Assembly: GCF_013426205.1 (NCBI RefSeq)
Contig: NC_089422.1
Coordinates: 5,828,001-5,892,000 of the forward strand
Direction of reading: 5' to 3'
Origin: Metarhizium brunneum
Taxonomy: Eukaryota > Ascomycota > Sordariomycetes > Hypocreales > Clavicipitaceae
Length of the DNA: 64,000 nt
Of the stretch, positions 56,505 through 64,000 are shown one piece after another. The translations under genes and the position numbers were made by a program. Within the stretch, counting starts at the first letter, position 1. Every line of letters begins with the position of its first letter. The notes below the pieces were generated by a model that was not told the origin of the DNA, made no database searches, and saw only the letters and a list, made by a program, of their open reading frames with translations.

Positions 56505-59500
56505 TGTCGTGGCCGGTGTCTACCTCGAAATCTGTTGAATCGATTCCAAGGGAGAATGGTATGCCTCGTGTCTGTCTCTGCGTGTTCCACCGTCGACTTG
56601 CCAGGTAGGGGGCGGCGTTGGGGAAAGAAATTACTCAGGTTAGCTGGGAGAGAGAAGAATTTTCGCCCGATGCCAAGGGGTGCGAAGGGAAGGCAATGGG
56701 CCGCGCCAGGATGGAAGCGCACGGGGGACCAGGTTGGTAGGCAAGCAATTGACGACAGACGACAGACGACCGACGACCGACGACAGAGCAGCAGGCAGCA
56801 CAAGAATGGACGACGGCGAATATCGACAATGGGAAGGGTGGGCGAATGTTGTGGTGCGGGCAGGTGAGTCCTCTCATGGACGGGTCATCGGTCTTTATTA
56901 TACAAACGGCGTGGCATGACTAGCACGAGACGAGGCAGGCAAAAAGTTACATATCAGCCACGCCCATGCCCATGCCAGAGACCCTTCTGGATCCTAGCAC
57001 AGTTGCAAAAGGAACAGCTTCTAGAGCACCGTCTATCAGCAACCGCCCCATCTGGCCCCATCCGATAGGCAAAATTTGTCCGTTTACGATGCAATTGACT
57101 AACAACTCCACGTGGGCAGCGTGGGCGGAAACAGCAGAGACATTGAGGCCCATGTCTGGGGCGGACAGTCAGAGTCACCTTTGCTGGCCGGCACCGGGCG
57201 CATTGTCTTGTTGATGCACAGAGTCGAGGAGGAGGAGGAATGTGCAAAGAAGGCTGCAGGGAAACTCGTTAGCGCCGCCACCCGCACCACCCATGCAGCC
57301 AAGCAGCCGATGGCCGGGTGCATCAGCACAATCTACAGGGGCCGAAGATGGTCAGGCGTCACTGGTCGGTCAGTGTTCAATGTTTGCAAAGTTCTCAAGG
57401 CTGTGTGGGCAGAATCGCCCGTGGCTCGGTGATGCCGGTCCGCTGAAGGCTGCCACACCACAGATCAATTGCCATGGCGGCGGCGTCGCTGCCGTGAGGC
57501 CTTGCCAATCAAAGCTCGCCCTTGCCCGAGGAAAGTGACTAGAAGGGAAAGCAGAAAATTTTGCGCTCGCATCATGAAGCACGCCAAGCGCCACATGGCC
57601 GAGAAGTCCTGGTGAAAAAAAAAAAAAAAAGTTGGAAAGCAAATCTTTCTTGGTTCTGGTGGAAACCCGCAACAAGCCGTTCGAGGTGCAAAGCGCACTC
57701 GCGTCTCCATACTCGCGCATGTCTGCACCTTCATCCGTCGGACGACGAGATAAGACTCGGAAATTCGGGGCTCGATTTGATTATGGCCCTGCCAAGGTTT
57801 GCCCGCGCTTTTGTGGGTAAAACAGACCGAGCTCTTCCATCGTCGTCCGTTGCCGCGCAGTCGCAGATTCTGTGTGTCAGTTACATGTAGCCCAGCGACC
57901 AGGACGCTTGGGGGGCGAGTCATTCGATTTGTTGGCTGCGATAACATGCCTGCGCTTTTTTGTTCCTGCGCGTCTTCAAATCCGCCACAGCTGCCGCCGC
58001 CAGATGTGTGATCCTTTAGCCATCAACCACACGCACGACCGCTTAGCCCTGGCCGCCCAATGCCACGGCGGGCGACACGCCAGCCCAAGATTATTCACAT
58101 CAGCGAGGCATCGTCGACTGGTCCTCCAAGGGGGGTCACGGTGAGCAGATGGCAGGCAAACAAAGCCCCAGCCCGCGGCCCACGTCTCAGTCACGATGCA
58201 CGATCTAGCCTGCAGAGTGATTATTATCGCCTAATGCAAACATGGGACTCTTCGTACTACCTGTGGAGAAACAAAGCTATCCAATTATCCTGTCATGCCA
58301 TGCCGCAGCCAATCGCCCGACACCGGTCCTTGTCCATCCAGGCCAACTCTCAGATACCCCAGATATCCCCAGAACTTTGCTTCTGTAGCACCAAAGCCGT
58401 CTGGTGCCAGAGGTTATAAAACGGGCTCATGATTCAAAAGGCCATTGTCTCTGACGCAGCCCACATGCCGCATGACGTCAATGTATTTCCATCTTGCATT
58501 CCAAAAGCCGCCGTGTTGCCAGCGCTCAACGGCTCGCACAAACTTGGGCGCGCCGACACCCAGCCCGTTGCCTCGTCGCGCATTCAAACGTCCGGCCCGA
58601 TGCCATTCGCTTCAGCGCCAGCTTCAGGGGGGCCGGATATCAACGGGGAAGTAGAGTAGCAATGCCGGCCGGAAACTTCCCCGCGATTCGACATGCGCGG
58701 CACGGGCGACGGCTCCGCTCTTCCAACGCCGATGTGTCTCCGCGGCCGATCTGTGGGATGGCGAAGACGAATGAATAAGCCTAGGGTGGTGGTGAATTGG
58801 TTGCGGGAAGTTGCATGGATATTGGTGCAAGATGACGGCGCCTACTAGTGTGTCTTGTTCCACCAGACGTCGACGGTGTCTTGCATGTTGGAGATGGGTA
58901 GTTTGGCATGGCCCGCCTGTTGTGCAACCGTGCCGTTTCGACCCGGTTGCTCTTGTATGACGCGACGTTTAGTCACGGCTCGACCGCACATGGTTCTCTG
59001 GCCGTCACGGGTTTGTCAAGTCTACATATCTGTCGTCTTGGTTTTGCTATGCGCAGGAGCTCGGGACACGTTGCGAGTGAGGCTTCGCTTACGGTTCGGG
59101 ACAACGACGGCGGTACGTGTTGCATTGCATGATGCGATTTTCCTGGAACACCGTGGATCAGTGCCCGGGTTGATGGCTTTGTGATCCAAAATGGCTTACC
59201 CGGTATGGCAACTGGTACTTGCCATTTGCACCGCAGTGGCTTAGGAAACGGCTGTTGCTGCATAAGAGACAGTTTTAGTTTCAGACAACGATTTGGAAAT
59301 ACGTCAAGTACTCTCTAGATAGTTGTGATACCGCTTCGCTACCGCAGATGATGAACATGGATGTGATACAGCGGGTTCAATACAGGGCATCTACAACGAA
59401 GAGGTATAAAGGTTCAACTATAACAGGCACTAGTGGGATTCCCTTTTGCTTGGTGTGGTTAAATCGCGATAATATGTGTCTCACTCGGTGGTAGGTTAAG

Positions 59501-60628
59501 AAGGTCTTCTGCAAAAGGTTTAGATGATCCGGGTCTGCTGAGAGGCGAATGAGTAGCCCGACCCCTGGTACACGAACGTGCAACCTAGAATAATGGATTA
59601 GTGATTTCAGGTCTTGTACAGAAGGCAGTGCCCTGATGTCTGTACATCCCATTTGACTCTTTGTCCGTGCTGTTGCTGTTGCTCCCGCCACGACATTGTC
59701 TTTTGATCGAAACGCAGCCAATCGCCATCGTAGGAGGCCTTGAAGAAAGACGTATGTGTCATGATAATTGGGTAGGCGTGTATCACTCTACACATATCGG
59801 AGCCCGATGCTAGTATTTGCTTGCCTTCTGTTTCGCAGTTTGTGTTTCTCAAATCAGTTGTGCATCGTTGAGCTGGCGGGAATATAGGAACACTGGTTTT
59901 TTCCAGGAATTCTATGAACATGCGCCGTGGGCTATCCTTGAAGCTCATGATTTTTCTCGTTACTGGATATGTTGCGGCCCGAGTTTGGAAGTATCTGGGA
60001 AATTGGGGTCTGGTGCTACAAACTGCACGTGAGTCAGAAATGCATAGGGACGCAGTTTTAAAATTAGCGGCGCCTTTGTTGAGTCTTGTCGAGTCTATTT
60101 GGGGTTTGGCTCGTTCCCGGGACTGGAACGTTCCCCTTGAAACGCTTATACGTCAGCGTCTGTGACAAGGGCTCAGTAGAGGGCTTGGAGCAATTTACTC
60201 AATTCATCTAATAACAGTCTTTGGTATCAAAGGTCCTTGGTTTTCCTTAAGGCCTTGAGGGACCGAAGCCGTCTATTTATACAAGAAGTCGGTGAGGACC
60301 TTCTGTCCTAATCCCGTGACCGTAGCCCTTGTGTAACCAACGCTATTTCCGTGTAACAGCGTCAGATGGTAGGTCGTTGGGCGTGAACATCACACGAGTG
60401 CAAAAGCCGGCTTCGGGCTACAGTAGGTTTCCAATTTGTTCATTCAAGATACAGTCAAATGAACCGATTAACTAAACGCGTTGACATCTATCGATTGATG
60501 TATTTTTCATTGCCAACAGTGCAGTAGTTCGGGCATCGGGGCATCAAAACCTCACCATGCACGAACTGTTGGCCGAGTTTGACTCAAAATGGAACTCGAG
60601 TGCATCCTCCAGACTTTGTGGTTCTTAT
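56505..60628. other. Gene-free stretch, 4.1 kb
   Basis: The first part is the permease promoter, with a GAC-rich microsatellite. An A-run lies at 57615-57631. Frames at 57465-57947 minus, 58060-58419 plus and 59377-59948 minus have no domains, and their composition follows the background. I see no supported gene, although a weak or degenerate one near 59.4-60.2 kb cannot be excluded. Confidence 0.45.
56751..56786. repeat. GACGACA/GACGACC microsatellite
   Basis: Tandem 7-nt units GACGACA and GACGACC, about five in all, lie 250 bp before the permease ATG, in its leader or promoter. Confidence 0.75.
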
Positions 60629-61114
60629 CTACTGCTCGCCCTCATCAGCCAACTCAACTTGGTCACCTCCCTCGTCGGGACCGAATGCTGCCTCGCAGTT
60701 GTTTGCATCCCAGGCCTCTCCAAAAGTAGTCTCCACCGTCTTGCAAGCATCGCTTTCGTCCACCTCATTTTCTTCTTTACAGTTGTTGACGAACGTGGCC
60801 ACGCCATAGCCCTTGCTAGCCTCCTTGCATGCGACAACTTGTTCGGGGCTCATCGTGCCACTAGGGCAAGGTGAGTTTTGGTCCGTGATGCATGCCGGGT
60901 GCTCATCGCGAATGCAATCTGCAATGACTTTGTCCTCGTCCGAGCACTTTCCAACGGCCCCCTTACACTCTGGCCTAGTGAAACCAATGCAAAAGCTGGC
61001 GCCCAGAGTTGGAATTGTATTAGTGTCGGCTGCGATTCCCGCCTCTTGACGGGAGGAAAGGGGCGTGGCTGTGGCTAGGATAGAGGGGACGGCGAGGATG
61101 GTGAAGATTTTCAT
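60629..61114 (-). CDS. Small secreted 10-cysteine protein, candidate effector
   Basis: One exon of 161 residues from the ATG at 61112-61114. MKIFTILAVPSILATATPLS is a clear signal peptide, followed by SSRQE, a possible prosequence site. The mature part has ten cysteines (in SFCIG, PECKG, GKCSD, ADCIR, PACIT, SPCPS, ACKE, NNCKE, DACKT, NNCEA), an even number that could form five disulfides. It has an acidic C-terminal tail ending ELADEGEQ and no recognised domain. The frame continues upstream to 61249, but a TATATAAA at 61258-61265 places those codons in the leader. Small secreted cysteine-rich proteins are typical effector candidates in host-associated fungi; function here is unknown. Confidence 0.75.
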   Translation of the reverse strand: MKIFTILAVPSILATATPLSSRQEAGIAADTNTIPTLGASFCIGFTRPECKGAVGKCSDEDKVIADCIRDEHPACITDQNSPCPSGTMSPEQVVACKEASKGYGVATFVNNCKEENEVDESDACKTVETTFGEAWDANNCEAAFGPDEGGDQVELADEGEQ

Positions 61115-61257
61115 GATGGCTACCAAGGTGTTTCTTGATATATAGTTGTGCTGTGTTTTGTATGGAATCAATAATGGGCAGAAGGGTATGTAGCCGAGGA
61201 TGTAGCTGGGATTTGATGGAAGCCAAGGCAACCACATCTTGTAAAGCACATCTGGAG

Positions 61258-61265
61258 TTTATATA
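61258..61265 (-). promoter_or_regulatory. TATA box of the secreted cysteine-rich gene
   Basis: TATATAAA on the minus strand, about 145 bp before the ATG at 61114. It supports the shorter start. Confidence 0.5.
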
Positions 61266-61544
61266 CATGTAGAAAGAGGGAGGGGAGAATAGAAAATGCT
61301 ATGCTAGAGCAGCTCAGCTTTACTGGCCGCCGTTGGCACGTCGGAGTCGGGAATAATTATGGCCACATGCAACTATACCTCCTGAGTCAATTGATTTACT
61401 TGGCATTGACCCGAGCCGAGTCGGGAAGAAGCCCCATCACTCCCACATCTCCGATGGCGCTTTACAATAATTCCATTTAAGCCCTGATGCATGTAATCAT
61501 GCAAAGACGACTATGAGCCCAGGCAATACCGCGGGAATACATTA

Positions 61545-62165
61545 AACCAGGCCTATAACGATAATGTCTCTGGCACTTTTTAATATTATAACCCACTACA
61601 GGGATTATATTATTAAGCGACTACTATTTTAAGGACCCGCTTCTGACTCGTATTATAAGGCTAGTCAGAAATTTACCAAGAGAGTAAAGTGGTATATAAT
61701 TATAATTTTATATACAAAGATCACTTATATATATATATATATAAAAGAGATAAGCGTGTACGCTAAATCGCTTCGACACGATATCGTTATAAACCTGCTT
61801 TACTGCACATTACAGACTCAAGTCTATGAAGCTGAAATGTCGCGGCAAGCGAGTCATGCAAGCTGGCAGATGCTTGTAGAACGGCGTCAGGTCGTACGGC
61901 ACTTGTAGTTTCACATGCCGGGAATGTGGGCTTAAAAGGCCCCAGCCTGGTTGTTTATTACTATTATTAGCATCCTTATCTCGGGAGCCTAGCAAGCGAA
62001 ATAACTACTTCATGCTACCAGAGACTCGTGAGCAGTATACCAATATAAGTTAATTAATAAACCTATAACTAGTTATATTAACTCGGATTTATGGGATACT
62101 GCCGGCATACCTTAACATTTTGCCAACAAAGGCGCATAAGTATTATTAATCGTTGCGGAAATGCC
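61545..62165. mobile_element. AT-rich island, possible repeat remnant altered by RIP-like mutation
   Basis: Base composition changes sharply: TTTTTAATATTATAACCC, TATTATTAAGCG, TATAATTATAATTTTATA and a (TA)n run at about 61728-61743 are surrounded by ordinary sequence. Every frame is broken by TAA or TAG. TpA-rich blocks mixed with short GC words are what C-to-T mutation of repeats (RIP) leaves in ascomycetes. No terminal repeats or transposase fragment are readable, so element type is unknown. A simple AT-rich spacer is the alternative. Confidence 0.4.
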
Positions 62166-62359
62166 TCGAGTCACGCTCAAGGCAAACTCCGTCGTAAAGT
62201 TCCTGCTGCGTGGTGTGCACCTCACCATAAAACGGCCATGGCAGCCTAGACAAACTAATACAAGTCCCCTACTTGCTTCAATGTTCTATTATAATTCTAC
62301 CAGACATCTTTGACAAGTCTCGGGTTCCTTGTCATCAGCCTCCAGAATCGCAAACAAAT

Positions 62360-63550
62360 ATGAAGATTTCCATCACCCACCTTGCTCTTCTCGGGCTGAG
62401 TTGCGCACAGCTACGAATCAGCGGCAGAGCGCCCCAGGGTCCAGAGCCGCCGAGCAAGCAAATTCTTGATGCCATAAAGGACGGCATGAAGGATTGGGGA
62501 CCGGCCGGGTCGCTCAAGCCCCCCAAGGACGGACCCAAAGCCCCCATCAAGAACATGATAGGCGGCTTGCCGGAGCTTCACAACCCCAAGCCAGGCAGTT
62601 CGGATTGGAGGGAAGACACTCTCAAGGGGCCTAGAAAGAAGCCCGGCAAGACGTACCCAAACAGCAACCCATGCTCGAAGCGTGATGTAGCATGCGACTA
62701 CGGCCCAAGCAGCTCAAACAGCCCCAGTGACAAGGGCAAAGTCAAGGGCAAGGGAAAAGTCGGAGCCTCAGTCTTGAACATCCAGGGCGGCAAATTCATC
62801 GACTTCTTCTCCGAGTTGGACCCGGAAGCCTTTGGCCCCCTTATCAAGGCAATCGAGGACGGCGAAATTACAGTTGCCGATATTGAAATGGCTCTGAAGC
62901 GTGCCATCTCGGAGACCATGAAGCAGCGCTGGGCTGATTTCGAAAGCGCCGAAAAGGCAGCTGAGACTCTGAAGAATATTGCGTTTGATATATTCGCGAC
63001 GGCCCGTTACGCAACGCCGCCCGGGTTCTGGCACGACGTCGTCAAGAACCTACCCCCTATTGCCAAGGAAATTCACAACGCAAAGACTCCCGAGGAAAAG
63101 CTAGAAATCGCCAACAAGAATATCAACGAAGTCGTGACGATATGGTCATACACGCCCGTTGGCGCGTTTAATGAGAACATTATGAAAGAGGTAGCCAAGG
63201 GAACACCCACGACTACGGCGGTCGCCGTGTCGGTCAACAAGTTGTGGTCGTACACCCCTTTGGGTTGGCTCATTAATCAGATCGCGCCTATTGATAGTTG
63301 GATACGCGGCGACGACGACCAGGTTGCGGAGCCGAAGCCGAAGAAGAGACCGGATCCGCCGAAGAAGAACCTCAAGCCTCCGGTTGCCACGTGGGGGAAG
63401 TGCAAGGTGAGTCTGAAGCACGTCGTGACCTCGGTGGCTGCTACAAAGCTGATATCGATACTCTAGTGCATCCTATCCAGGCCTCCTGCCAGGGGCGACA
63501 AGTGCGCAAACACCTGCAGGGCCGTGAGGGCCCTGGGCGGCTGGAAATAA
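62360..63550 (+). CDS. Secreted protein of unknown function with cysteine-rich tail
   Basis: Two exons: 62360-63406 and 63467-63550, with intron 63407-63466 (60 nt, GTGAGT...CTCTAG, phase 0), giving 376 residues. MKISITHLALLGLSCAQL is a signal peptide. A Pro/Lys/Gly-rich region (PPSKQ, GPRKKPGKTYP, DKGKVKGKGKVG) precedes a helical core from about residue 130 (FFSELDPEAFGPLIKAIEDG). Two related segments, WSYTPVGAFNENIM and WSYTPLGWLINQI, lie 33 residues apart. A basic Pro-rich linker (EPKPKKRPDPPKK) leads to WGKCK, then, across the splice, CILSRPPARGDKCANTC and GGWK. Unspliced, the frame would lose four cysteines. I do not recognise the family. The ATG at 62360 was chosen because it starts the signal peptide; the longer frame opens without an ATG. 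Confidence 0.75.
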
Positions 63551-64000
63551 ACCGGTGACGGCTCATGTTGGCAGAGATTTCGGGGCGTTTAGTCTGAGCT
63601 GTTGGGTGTCATGTGTGTGATGGGTCGTAGACAGTAACCAGGTGATTGGGTCGAGCCAAAAGTGTGCGCTTGCGATTATTGTAGTGGTTGTGAGATTAAG
63701 AGCTAAGAAGCTAGAGTCCATTTAAGAGAAAGAAGGGTACTGTGCCTGTATGGCCTATGTTATGGGGGTAGTTGGTGGAATCGAATTACTGTTCTCTCGG
63801 GTCTTGTGTCGTTTAACGTGATCCAACGTCGAGAGCTTTCACCACTTACACCGTCAACCGGTCCATCCCGTGACCTACCCTGCAGTCTGCAGCTGGGCCA
63901 TAATCTAACAGCCCAAGCATTGGGGACCGTTACTATCTAGCCCCTATTGGGACATTATAGCAGCCACGATGTCTTAGCGTTCAAGATGCCGTGAGAGAAG
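63551..64000. other. Right-edge non-coding sequence, 450 bp
   Basis: This is the 3' flank of the secreted-protein gene. No further gene is seen before the window ends. Confidence 0.5.

Larger units (their letters stand above)
61115..62359. other. Intergenic with AT-rich island
   Basis: This is the divergent region between two secreted-protein genes. Its centre (about 61545-62165) is an AT-rich island described separately. The flanks hold the two promoters. Confidence 0.55.

Noticed and set aside
57465..57947. 160-codon minus frame including a Phe run
   Set aside because: The Phe run is the reverse of an A-run of about 17 bases; no other feature supports coding.
62360..63550. Heat-labile-enterotoxin-like assignment for the secreted protein
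   Set aside because: No ADP-ribosyltransferase motif or A-domain opening is visible, so the name would be unsupported.

Overview
The window looks like nuclear DNA of a filamentous ascomycete, most likely a Sordariomycete and probably Hypocreales. The reasons are short spliceosomal introns (about 49-108 nt, with CTAAC/CTGAC-like branch sites), long intergenic spaces, a Zn2Cys6 activator with a fungal-specific domain, a cellular RNA-dependent RNA polymerase, an NRPS-like reductase and small secreted proteins. The order-level placement is an inference from family resemblance. I rebuilt gene models by hand from reading frames, splice sites and family motifs. Eighteen protein genes are well supported, one small gene is tentative, and about half of the window shows no gene I can support.

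Layout, left to right. At 0-20 kb: a single-pass membrane protein at the left edge, a bestrophin-like anion channel, an intronless MFS transporter, a Ser-rich single-pass membrane protein whose membrane segment lies across an intron, a tentative zinc-knuckle-like small protein, an APH-type kinase-fold protein, a HAD-like hydrolase, a thioredoxin-reductase-like flavoprotein with a CxxC pair, and a five-part-spliced-looking MFS transporter that resolves to four exons. At 20.3-25.4 kb there is a gene-poor stretch. At 25-39 kb: a secreted alpha/beta hydrolase, a SnoaL/NTF2-fold protein, an unrecognised acidic protein, an NmrA-like oxidoreductase and a secreted pepsin-like aspartyl protease.

At 39.7-49 kb there is a conserved core: the RIO1 kinase (ribosome maturation), an eight-exon Zn2Cys6 regulator with two GC-AG introns, and, divergent from it, an RNA-dependent RNA polymerase of the RNA-silencing type with the DFDGD catalytic motif. 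At 49-56.5 kb there is a four-domain NRPS-like enzyme with order A-T-R-SDR, the architecture of fungal glycine betaine reductase (ATRR), followed upstream by an amino-acid permease in the same orientation. The last 8 kb holds a 4.1 kb gene-free stretch, then two secreted proteins either side of an AT-rich island that looks like mutated repeat remains: a 10-cysteine effector-like protein, and a larger secreted protein with an internal WSYTP repeat and a cysteine-rich tail that appears only after splicing.

The genes do not form one obvious pathway. The most informative units are the betaine-reductase-like enzyme with its permease, the divergent regulator/RNA polymerase pair, and the secreted pair around the AT-rich island. 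No tRNA, rRNA, CRISPR array, intact transposon or viral gene was found by reading.
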